Origin: Ignavibacteria bacterium
GTDB taxonomy: Bacteria; Bacteroidota; Ignavibacteria; OLB7
NCBI GenBank assembly: GCA_020635205.1
Contig: JACKAE010000002.1
Coordinates: forward strand, 1 to 64,000
Length of the DNA stretch: 64,000 nucleotides
Direction of reading: 5' to 3'
Part shown: piece after piece, positions 17,237 through 25,921 of the stretch
Position numbering within the stretch: position 1 is the stretch's first letter
How the letters are laid out: each line of letters begins with the position of its first letter
The notes under the pieces: generated by a model
What the model was told of the DNA's origin: nothing
What the model saw: only the letters and a program-made list of their open reading frames with translations
Databases searched by the model: none
Made by a program: the position numbers and the translations under genes

Positions 17237-20200
17237 ATGAACCGTTCGCTCTGGCTTACCACAGTTGTTCTCCTCTTCGCAACACTCTTTGTGCCAGACA
17301 GACTTCCTGCACAGGGGACTATTAGCATCTTCAATATCGACACAAAGAACTTTCCAACTGTCGAGGCAGACATTTATGTTCGGGACATCAACGGCACTAT
17401 TCAGCGGAATCTCGATACCAGCCAGTTTAGCGCAACTGAGAATGGAGAGCCGACACCACTCCTCAGCATTACGTGCCCCCCACCCAACACAATCGACCGC
17501 CTCTCCCTCATTCTCACGCTCGATGTCTCCGGGTCAATGGATGAAGATCTTGGCTCTGGCCGAACAAAGCTCGATGTCGTAAAAGAGGCAGCACTCGATC
17601 TGATTCGCAAGCTCCCTCTCGACAGAGTTCAATGCGCGATAACAGCATTTCACGGAACAAGTTTTGTGATTCACCCTTTCTCGAACGATACCGCATCACT
17701 TATTGCGGCTGTGGCAAGTCTTCCCTCAGCACGCAATATGCCGGGAGGCTCTACCGGCACAGACTTCGATGCAGCGATGACAGCAATTGGAACCGGAGCA
17801 CTGGACATTGGGGGGAAGGCTCCTCCTGCCCGAGCAGTGATCTTGATTACCGACGGCGAAGGAGTAGCAAACGAGAGTGATATTCTCAGCCGTGCCGCCG
17901 CATACAACGTAATGGTTCACACGATTACGATAAGCCAGCCGGCAACCGACTTCATGAAGAAGCTGGCTAATAATACTGGGGGTCTCTGGTTCGATGAGGT
18001 CAACAGTGTAGAGGCGTTAAAAGAAATTGAACTCACGATGCTTCAACGCTCTCTTCGACTCTATCCTTGCCACATCGTCTGGCCGAGCAAGATCACTTGC
18101 TCGTACGACAAGCTCCTCTCTCTTACCTACCATCCAATTAACGCACAGGGCATCACCACTTACCTTGCCCCCGATATTCTGAAGCGTCGTCTCTCGGTAG
18201 TTCCGCAAAGTTTCCAATTCGGTGCAGTGAGATTGGGAGATACAATTGAGCGCCCCTTTATCCTCTTCGGTCTACGAGATACAATCACAATAGAGGAAGT
18301 TCAGGGGATTGCCGCAGAGTTCACGATTGTAGAGCTTGAGGAGAACCCAACTCTCTTTCCACTTACTGTTGCTGCCGGAGATACGATCCACCTGACGCTC
18401 CGCTATATCCCACAACAAGAGAAAGTGATGCGAGCAAATCTGCAATTCGTCACGAACAGGTGCGATGACCCCATCCTCTACTGTGTCGGAGGAAAGGATC
18501 CGTTTGCGCCAATCACCTCCAACCTTAGGCTTACTCACCCGAATGGAGGTGAAGCGTTTAAGGTGGGGACTGATACCGTAATTACGTGGGAAGGAATTCC
18601 AGCATCCCGCCCGGTTCGCCTCGAATACAGCATCGACACCGGCGTTACCTGGCACGTAGCCGCCGATATATCAACCTCGTGGCGACAGGATTGGAACGTT
18701 CCGAACAGTCCGAGCAATACCTGCTTGGCACGCGTAACAGAAATTGGATCGGGGATACTGGTCGGAAGATATGAACATGCAAGAAGAGGTGTTACCGCAC
18801 GCTTTACGCCCGACGGAAAATCTGTGGTGACGTTAGAGCAGAGTGGAATGGTCAGAGTGTGGGATATCCAGACAGGCAAGGTCGTGAGCCAAATGACTGG
18901 TTCCCCCGCCGGACGCTTAGAACTGAGTCCAGACGGAAGGATGGCGGCGATTGGGCGGAGTGGAGGAACTGTGAATATCATACACCTTGAATCCCGTTCG
19001 GTTATTGGCTCGATTCCCTACGGGGTTGCCGGTGATGGGGCAGCAGAAAAATCTCTTCTTTGCTTCTCGCCAGATGGATCGCGCTTAATGACGACACTTC
19101 ATGAGAACTCATTGAGGAGTCCTGTTACCCACACCCTGATGATCTATAACATCGAAGAGAAGAAAATCGAACGGCAAGTATTCGACGGGCGGCAATTCTA
19201 CCGTCACGGTAACTTTAGCCCAGATGGGAAGCTCTTCGCAATTGGTGGAGAGAAGGGAATCATCCAAGTTTGGAACAGCACAATCGACACACTTCTCTAC
19301 GAAACGGTCGACACCAACGGGATAGTACGGCAATTGCAATTCAGCTACGATTCGAAGAATCTCTACACCTACGCAACCAAAGACTCTACCGGCTTCTTCC
19401 TAACCGAGTGGCAGGTAAAGGACGGAATACCAATCCACACCCTCACTCTCCCCACACCACTCTACGACTTCGACGCAGGTATTACTGACATTGCAACAAC
19501 AGATAGCTTGCCAGTGCTTCGCTCCTCCGATGATGCTACTCTCTTGGGAGAATTTTCGGGTCACGTTGGAAAAGCATTCTTTTCCCGACTCAGTCTCGAT
19601 GGATCGACACTGGTGACCGGAGGAGATGACAACTACGTTCTGGTCTGGAGCGTAGAACGGGGAAAACAACCGAGTGATCTCTCTGACTCCCTCTGGGCAA
19701 TCATTGCACCATACTTGGAACCACTCGACGTAGACTTTGACTCGGTGGCAATCAACTACAGCAAAGATTCCACCCTCACTACCTACGTTAGAAATACCGG
19801 AACGGCAGATGCGACGGTGAACCAAATACGGATTGGTGGAAAGAATGGTCGGGAGTTCAAAGTAATTGCCGGCGACGCACCATTTACCCTCGATGCTGGA
19901 GAAGCGCGGGCAGTCAGGTTGCGCTTCTCGCCGGGAGATACCGGAGTCCGAACTGCTGAGGCAACCATCGTCGCCTCAAGTGGCACGCTGAAGGCGACCC
20001 TGAGAGGCGTCGGCGTCTATCCCGACATCGTCGGCGACACTGTCGACTTCGGGAAGCGAGGATTGAACACATCGAACGATAGCGCAGGCTACGCACTCCA
20101 CACCGGAACCAGTCGGCTGCGGGTCGACTCAATCCGTATAGCCGGACCGAACCCCGAACAGTTTGGCGTCTCCTCCTTCACAACTCCTTTCGACCTACGT

Positions 20201-21940
20201 CCCGGTGACCGACTGAAAGTCCCGGTCAACTTCCTCCCTACGTTGCAGGGAAGTTGGTGGAGCAACGTCGAGATCTACCACAACGGTTTTGGCTCTCCGG
20301 CCAGAGTGATTCTGATTGGGGAGGGGATTAAGGTGAACGCACCACTCATCAATATTCCCGACACTCTTCTCTTCGCCACACAGCGTTGCACTCCCCGGGA
20401 GGAGACCTTGCACCTTCCCATCCAAAATCGTGGGAATGCCGACCTAACAATTGAAGAGATTACTGTTGAGGGTAATCATCCGAACGACTTCACACTGCTC
20501 GATCCTCTCCCAACAAAGATCACTTCAGGAACAACCGACAGCATAATGATCCGCTTTTTGCCGAGCGATATTGGAGATCATTCTGCCTTCGCCCGAATCA
20601 AAACAAACGTACCAAATGCTGAAGAAGCAGTTGTGCTGCTGCGTGGTCGTTTCGAGAGTGTGCGGCTTGAACTTGCAACCGATGAGGTCGACTTCGGGCT
20701 ACTCTGCCCGGGAGAAGAGTCGGCAATAACCTACAGCATAACCAACACTGGCAATCTCTCATCGCATATTCGTATAGATAGTCGTGTCGATCAGGGAGGA
20801 GACGACCTTCAGGTCGTCTCTCTCGAATCGTTCGACATTGCTCAGGGAGAGACTGTCGAGGGGAGGTTCTATCTGATGCCAGAGAAAACCGAAGGTGAGA
20901 TACGTGGAGCGATCATTTTCTATGATACCATCTGCGGCACATCTCAAGAGTTGAAGTTCAGAGGGGTGGTGGATGGTCCAGAAATTGAAGTCGATTCTGT
21001 TCCACTTGTCTGCGCCGGTACTCCCGTACAACTCAACGCCCGTGGCGCAACTCGCTACGAGTGGGAGCCGTCAGATGATCTCGACTGTTCCGGCGACATC
21101 ACGTGTGCCAACCCAATTGTTCGGCCAACACAAACCACAACCTATATCGTAACCGGCTACGACGACAATGGCTGCTCCGGGATCGACTCCGTAACGGTGA
21201 TCGTGCAAAGTGAACCGACGGTGATTGCCCTGCGTATGGGGCGTGGTCACCGTGCAGGACCGGGAGATAGTGTAATGCTTCCGCTTACTATTAACGAAGC
21301 AACCGAGAAACTTGATGAAGTAACTGACCTTGAGATCGTTGTAGAATACAACCCGAAGGTTCTGAAGCTCCACACCGACAACTTGATGAAGTGGTTCACC
21401 GGTACACGCTTGGAAGGGTGGACGCTACTCGAGGTGAAGGAAGCTCCCGGTAGCATCAGATTGCACGTTGCTTCTCCAAATGGGATCAGCGGAGATTCAC
21501 TCCAGCCACTACTTCAGCTTGGAGGAGAGATCTTCTTAGCAAATGTCGGTGGAACGGAACTGAGGGGAACTGTTCGCACAACGGCACCCTGCACAGCCTT
21601 TACTCCATTTGCGGGATATGTCACCGTTGACTCGATTTGTGGACTCAACCAACGCTTGATCGATATCTCTTTCGCGAAGTATTCGCTCTCTCCTCCCTAT
21701 CCCAATCCATCAACTGGAGAGGGAATCACACTCGACTTCTCGCTCGGACTTGATGGCCCGGCAACAGTAGAAGTAATCAACTACGCTGACGGGAACTCCA
21801 GATTTCTCCTCCAAGAGGATCTGGAGGCAGGAGCCTATCAATTAAACTGGCAGCCGGAAGAACTTCCATCTGGCACATACCTAATCCGAGTTTCCTCAGG
21901 CGAGTGGAACCAAGTGGAGTGGGTGAAGATTGTGCGGTGA
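17237..21940 (+). CDS. Giant vWA/beta-propeller/ASH protein, T9SS cargo
   Basis: An exported multidomain protein of 1567 residues. Signal peptide MNRSLWLTTVVLLFATLFVP. Domains in order: a von Willebrand A domain (~90-270) with an intact MIDAS start D96-x-S-x-S (LDVSGSMDED); a beta-sandwich with DTVITWEG (~430-505); a WD40/YVTN-like beta-propeller (~509-815) with repeats such as PDGKSVVTLEQSGMVRVWDI; several choice-of-anchor D/ASH-like domains (~820-1245); a PKD-like segment (VPLVCAGTPVQLNARGATRY); a cohesin-like domain (~1327-1458, LEIVVEYNPKVLKLHTDNLM); and a C-terminal T9SS type A sorting domain (PYPNPSTGEGITLDFS ... LPSGTYLIRVSS). Such proteins usually mediate adhesion or protein contacts. 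AGAGGATTCT precedes the ATG. A smaller relative with vWA and ASH domains lies at 48204-50879. Confidence 0.85.
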   Translation: MNRSLWLTTVVLLFATLFVPDRLPAQGTISIFNIDTKNFPTVEADIYVRDINGTIQRNLDTSQFSATENGEPTPLLSITCPPPNTIDRLSLILTLDVSGSMDEDLGSGRTKLDVVKEAALDLIRKLPLDRVQCAITAFHGTSFVIHPFSNDTASLIAAVASLPSARNMPGGSTGTDFDAAMTAIGTGALDIGGKAPPARAVILITDGEGVANESDILSRAAAYNVMVHTITISQPATDFMKKLANNTGGLWFDEVNSVEALKEIELTMLQRSLRLYPCHIVWPSKITCSYDKLLSLTYHPINAQGITTYLAPDILKRRLSVVPQSFQFGAVRLGDTIERPFILFGLRDTITIEEVQGIAAEFTIVELEENPTLFPLTVAAGDTIHLTLRYIPQQEKVMRANLQFVTNRCDDPILYCVGGKDPFAPITSNLRLTHPNGGEAFKVGTDTVITWEGIPASRPVRLEYSIDTGVTWHVAADISTSWRQDWNVPNSPSNTCLARVTEIGSGILVGRYEHARRGVTARFTPDGKSVVTLEQSGMVRVWDIQTGKVVSQMTGSPAGRLELSPDGRMAAIGRSGGTVNIIHLESRSVIGSIPYGVAGDGAAEKSLLCFSPDGSRLMTTLHENSLRSPVTHTLMIYNIEEKKIERQVFDGRQFYRHGNFSPDGKLFAIGGEKGIIQVWNSTIDTLLYETVDTNGIVRQLQFSYDSKNLYTYATKDSTGFFLTEWQVKDGIPIHTLTLPTPLYDFDAGITDIATTDSLPVLRSSDDATLLGEFSGHVGKAFFSRLSLDGSTLVTGGDDNYVLVWSVERGKQPSDLSDSLWAIIAPYLEPLDVDFDSVAINYSKDSTLTTYVRNTGTADATVNQIRIGGKNGREFKVIAGDAPFTLDAGEARAVRLRFSPGDTGVRTAEATIVASSGTLKATLRGVGVYPDIVGDTVDFGKRGLNTSNDSAGYALHTGTSRLRVDSIRIAGPNPEQFGVSSFTTPFDLRPGDRLKVPVNFLPTLQGSWWSNVEIYHNGFGSPARVILIGEGIKVNAPLINIPDTLLFATQRCTPREETLHLPIQNRGNADLTIEEITVEGNHPNDFTLLDPLPTKITSGTTDSIMIRFLPSDIGDHSAFARIKTNVPNAEEAVVLLRGRFESVRLELATDEVDFGLLCPGEESAITYSITNTGNLSSHIRIDSRVDQGGDDLQVVSLESFDIAQGETVEGRFYLMPEKTEGEIRGAIIFYDTICGTSQELKFRGVVDGPEIEVDSVPLVCAGTPVQLNARGATRYEWEPSDDLDCSGDITCANPIVRPTQTTTYIVTGYDDNGCSGIDSVTVIVQSEPTVIALRMGRGHRAGPGDSVMLPLTINEATEKLDEVTDLEIVVEYNPKVLKLHTDNLMKWFTGTRLEGWTLLEVKEAPGSIRLHVASPNGISGDSLQPLLQLGGEIFLANVGGTELRGTVRTTAPCTAFTPFAGYVTVDSICGLNQRLIDISFAKYSLSPPYPNPSTGEGITLDFSLGLDGPATVEVINYADGNSRFLLQEDLEAGAYQLNWQPEELPSGTYLIRVSSGEWNQVEWVKIVR

Positions 21941-22039
21941 GGTGGAGCACCAAGTAGAAACACTTGCCGGAGACTTGCTGACGACAAAACGTATGTGCGT
22001 GAATCATCTGCAAGCTTCGTTGCTCGCTTGATCCTATTC

Positions 22040-23110
22040 TGTTGGTTCATTCTGCCCCTTCGGGGCGAGAGGAGTTCTCATTCCAACCCTTGGCTTTCGG
22101 GGATTGGCATCCCCAGTCACACAACAGATGCCCCTCCAGGGCAGGTAGAGAAGCGTCCATTCTTGAACGATACTGGGCGTGGTAGAGAGGTTCCCACTCC
22201 AACCCTTGATTTCCGGGGATGGTAATCCCCGGAAGAAATGCGTTCCTGATCCTTCTCGCCCCGTAGGGGCAGAATGGATGAAAGACGATGTCAAGGCTTT
22301 CAGCACAGTCGCCCCTTCAGGGCGAGCACCAGATAGTGAATAGAGTCCGTGGAGCGCAGCCTGCGGCTTTCTCCACGGCCAAAGACAAGTACTCCCTTCG
22401 GGAGTGGTTCGATCATCATTTGGCAAGTGCAAGCAACAAGCTGCCCCGTAGGGGCTACCGATCTGCCGTGGCAGATAGCCGGGGATGAAAATCCCCGGAA
22501 AAATGCGTTCCTGGTTCTCCTCGCCCCGTAGGGGCAGAATGGATGAAAGACGATGTCAAGGCTTCCAACGCAGCCGCCCCTTCAGGGCTGAAGCATCAGA
22601 TAGCAAATAGACTCCGTGGAGTGCAGCCTACGGCTTTCTCCACGGCCAAAGACAAGTGCTCCCTTCGGGAGTGGTTCGATCATCATTTGGCAAGTGTAAG
22701 CAACAAACTGCCCCGTAGGGGCTACCGATTCGTAGCCGGGGATGCTAATCCCCGGAAAAATGCGTTCCTGATTCTCCTCGCCCCGTAGGGGCAGAATGGA
22801 TGAAAGACGATGTCAAGGCTTCCAACGCAGCCGCCCCTTCAGGGCGGAAGCATCAGATAGTGAATAAACTCCGTGGAGTGCTGCCTACGGCTTTCTCCAC
22901 GGCCAAAGACAAGTGCTCCCTTCGGGAGTAGTTTGATAGGATCCATATCCACGCCCACCGGATACGACAGTAAAGGCTCCCTCCGGGAGTAGTTTGATAG
23001 GATTCGATGTAGAAGAGAGTGGTGAGGGAACGAGTCGTCCAGATTCCTGAACGACTCAGAGACATGGTATCGCTTTCTCTCCCATACTGATTATCCGGCA
23101 GTATATGTGA
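22040..23110 (-). repeat. Palindromic repeat array, copy I
   Basis: An array of ~260-base units built from small hairpins. The anchor GCCCC-GTA-GGGGC recurs at 22258-22270, 22523-22535 and 22780-22792, giving periods of 265 and 257 bases. Each unit also has GCCC-CTTCA-GGGC, CTCCC-TTC-GGGAG, a nested CCGTGGAG...CTCCACGG stem and CCGGGGAT-GNNA-ATCCCCGG. At the right end is a flank shared with copies II and III in inverse orientation: ATACTGCCGGATAATC (complement of ~23090-23105). At 22050-22110 the hairpins run in the opposite direction, so the left end is rearranged. Open frames in the array change phase with the unit length and are not genes. Confidence 0.85.
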
Positions 23111-23328
23111 ACAACACCCCCAACCAAACACTCGAATTTTGGTGAAGCGGGCGTTGCGCACGCACAGAACTCTATTGCAAACAACCATTCCAATCTTCTC
23201 CCCCAAAACCATGACATCCGTCAGTTCTTTTCCTCTCCTTCCCATATACATTTCTGTATGGATACCTGCTTTGCCTTTGCGCAATGCCAATGATCTGTTG
23301 GAGTGAACTTATTGGAGGATTTGATAGT

Positions 23329-25698
23329 ATGAACTGGCGAACTGTGACTCAATTTTTACGGCTGTTTGTTCCCCTCTCCCTTCTCTCGATACTTCTGCTT
23401 TCTGGATGCGAAGAGAAAACTCCAGTAGAGCCTGACCCAGATGTTGTGATTGAGGAGATCATCCTCGAAGAAGAGACGACAACCATCGGTTCGGAGGGAG
23501 GAACACTCTCGTTGAGCGATGGCATGACTGCGGAGATTCCGGCAGGATCGGTAAGTGGCTCTACAAACCTTACTGTGAGAAAGATTGGATCGGAACGATT
23601 CTTCGACGGACCGAACCGATCGGCATATCGGATTGAGGTGTCGGTAGAACCAGATGAGATGGTGCTCACATTTCCTGTTGAGCCGGGGGGAACGGCGGAA
23701 GATATTGGCGTGCTGAACTACGACCCAGAAAACTTTTTCCAGACGGAGGCCGATCCCTATCCATTCGAGTACGAACCGTCGACCGGAACGGTCACCGTCC
23801 GGGCGTCGGCAAACCGAACGTTGAAGAATCCTTCCGGGAGAGCCGACAAGAGGAGTGGAAAGATCAAAGAGAAGAACACGTGGATCGTGGAGAAGGAACC
23901 GTTGGTAGAACCAGATGCGGAGAGCAAGGTGGTCGATATGCCATTCTACGCGCAAGATCAACTAACCTGCTGGGCAGCTTCCATCCACATGATGTCGCGG
24001 GGCTACCGCTCCGGCGCGTCGTCGAAAGTGCCAAACTACCTTAAGTATGCCGGTTATCCTCCGAACACCGGTCCCGGCGGCTACATGTATCGCGTGAAGG
24101 TTCCCTCACTTCTCAACATTTACGCTCAGTCCGGGGCAACTGGTTCGCTCTACTGGCGAGGTACGTCTGCATTCAACAACCTTGTGGAACAGATCGACTC
24201 TGGTCGACCTGTTCTCATTGGCAGGAGTGGACACTCGGTGATGGTAATCGGCTACAAGAAGACAACGCCACTCTTCGGCCCTACTGCCTACCAATTTTTA
24301 GTACACGACCCGGGCGACCCAAACTGGAGCAATCAGTGGAAGAACTGGGATTGGGTTATCAACCAAACAATCTCCTTCACCACATTTGCTGAAGTCTGGA
24401 TTCCATCAAAACCACTCGACGACCGACCACTGCAAACCGTCGGACTTCCATTTACGGGAGCAACAGGCATCATCCGGTTTACCCACCGAACGGAAGATGG
24501 GAACGTCGCCTTCGACGGAACGCTCAGCATCGACGAGAACGAGCCGAACTGGTATGGCTGGAAGAGGACAATTTCGAGTCTGAAAGAGATTCCCGGCATA
24601 ACCGACACACTCTTCATGAAGCTCCCCCTCTGGAATGCAGACCGGAGCAACGGAGCAGATGTCTCGCTCCGCATCTCCGTCCGGAAATTAGATGAAGGAG
24701 AGGTCTACTCCACACACCAATTTCTCTCTCTACCTATCGCAACCGGACCAACCTACTTTACTTGGAGCATCCCGGTTGATGAGATGCGAACGGGAAAGGG
24801 TGAGCCAGACTACCGACTGAAGGTGGAGTTGCTGAAGGGGGGAACAAAAGTGCTGGATCAATTCGATGTAGACTTCCGGCTTGGCCCGCCAGTTCCGGTG
24901 ATCGAGTCGGTTCTGCCTGACCCTGCTAAGGTTGGGGAGGAGATCACGATTACGGGAAAGAACTTCGGCGACGACGAGTACGAGGGGGAGGTATCACTCG
25001 GTGGAAATCGTCTCTACGACATTTCGGAGTGGAGCGATACTCGCATCAGGCTGAAGTTACCGACGACGGCACGAACAGGAGAATTGGTTGTGACCGTAGG
25101 AGAAGGGGAGAGCGACCCTTACTACTTGCAAGTGGAGTTAGCAGAAGATCTGTTGCCGAAACTGAACACGTCGATTGTAGCAATTGCCTCCTTTGTTGGG
25201 GTTCACGTTTCGGCAGATGGAACAGGGTTCGATGAGATTGAGATTAGTAGTGGCGTGACCGGGACAACGATTGAGTGGAGTGGAACATCCTTCACGCTGA
25301 ACTCTGACTGGCAAGAACCAGACAACGCAGGAGGGAAGAGACTCTATACGTTCAAGATGACTGGGACACTCGCTCCGAAAGGTGATTCAATCGTCACACT
25401 CTCGGCACTCTACTCCGTCCGCTGGGAAGCACCAGACAACGCATTCGTGCAGATCGACACGAAAGAATTGGTCTTCGGTGGCGTTCCTTACGGCCGCTCG
25501 GTAATTTCCAGCGACCAACGTATCGAAACCATCATCTACGAACTCTACGGAGCCTCTGTCCGCTCGCGCCTTACGAAGGCAGTCTGGAAGATCACCGACG
25601 AGACTGGCGACATTAAGTTCACCTACGACGATACCGACTGGGAGAACGAGTTTGCACAACCGGGACTTAGGGTCGCGTTTGGGAGGGAGAACAAATAG
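23329..25698 (+). CDS. Lipoprotein with ZU5-like, papain-like and IPT domains
   Basis: An exported lipoprotein of ~789 residues. The ATG at 23329 is preceded by TTGGAGG and gives a proper lipoprotein signal (LSLLSILLLSGC), so the earlier ATG at 23284 is rejected. After a short linker comes a ZU5-like fold (GSEGGTLSLSDGMTAEIPAG), then a papain-like/C39-type cysteine peptidase domain with its likely triad: Cys214 in DQLTCWAASIHMMS, His302 in GRSGHSVMVIGY and Asp327 in FLVHDPGDPNW. The second half is beta-rich and includes an IPT/TIG domain (IESVLPDPAKVGEEITITGK). Family members may cleave peptides or act as non-peptidase relatives; the triad suggests activity. It is flanked by a repeat array and a terminator. 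Confidence 0.82.
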   Translation: MNWRTVTQFLRLFVPLSLLSILLLSGCEEKTPVEPDPDVVIEEIILEEETTTIGSEGGTLSLSDGMTAEIPAGSVSGSTNLTVRKIGSERFFDGPNRSAYRIEVSVEPDEMVLTFPVEPGGTAEDIGVLNYDPENFFQTEADPYPFEYEPSTGTVTVRASANRTLKNPSGRADKRSGKIKEKNTWIVEKEPLVEPDAESKVVDMPFYAQDQLTCWAASIHMMSRGYRSGASSKVPNYLKYAGYPPNTGPGGYMYRVKVPSLLNIYAQSGATGSLYWRGTSAFNNLVEQIDSGRPVLIGRSGHSVMVIGYKKTTPLFGPTAYQFLVHDPGDPNWSNQWKNWDWVINQTISFTTFAEVWIPSKPLDDRPLQTVGLPFTGATGIIRFTHRTEDGNVAFDGTLSIDENEPNWYGWKRTISSLKEIPGITDTLFMKLPLWNADRSNGADVSLRISVRKLDEGEVYSTHQFLSLPIATGPTYFTWSIPVDEMRTGKGEPDYRLKVELLKGGTKVLDQFDVDFRLGPPVPVIESVLPDPAKVGEEITITGKNFGDDEYEGEVSLGGNRLYDISEWSDTRIRLKLPTTARTGELVVTVGEGESDPYYLQVELAEDLLPKLNTSIVAIASFVGVHVSADGTGFDEIEISSGVTGTTIEWSGTSFTLNSDWQEPDNAGGKRLYTFKMTGTLAPKGDSIVTLSALYSVRWEAPDNAFVQIDTKELVFGGVPYGRSVISSDQRIETIIYELYGASVRSRLTKAVWKITDETGDIKFTYDDTDWENEFAQPGLRVAFGRENK

Positions 25699-25841
25699 AA
25701 GATAACTTCGGAGTAGACTCCCCTCTCTCCTCTTCCCTTCACTGGGTAGCTTGAGGGAGGGGAATTTGCACGCAGTTGTTCTCCCCCACCTCTAATTAAC
25801 ACCCCGATTCATCGGGGTGCTCAAGAAAGTTAGCAGAGGGG

Positions 25842-25863
25842 AAACGGCTTCAAGCCGTTTTTT
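25842..25863 (+). terminator. Rho-independent terminator
   Basis: Stem AAACGGC (25842-25848) with GCCGTTT (25854-25860), loop TTCAA, then three more T. It lies between the stops of the convergent lipoprotein and YadA-head genes and is oriented to end the rightward transcript. A separate palindrome, CACCCCGA-TTCA-TCGGGGTG (25799-25818), lies 24 bases before it and has no T-run. Confidence 0.7.
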
Positions 25864-25921
25864 GCCCACCGTTGACTCCACCTCCCCCCAGCTCAAAGCC
25901 AGAGGTTAATATCAGCAGAGA

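Noticed and set aside
22034..22788. Open frames of 60-137 codons inside the palindromic arrays (also 37485-37898, 37751-37987, 45220-45618)
   Set aside because: They consist of the repeat units, occur on both strands, and unit periods of 257, 259 and 265 are not multiples of three, so the frame is not kept.
22040..23110. CRISPR array
   Set aside because: Units are ~260 bases with internal palindromes and no short repeat/unique spacer pattern; no cas genes nearby.
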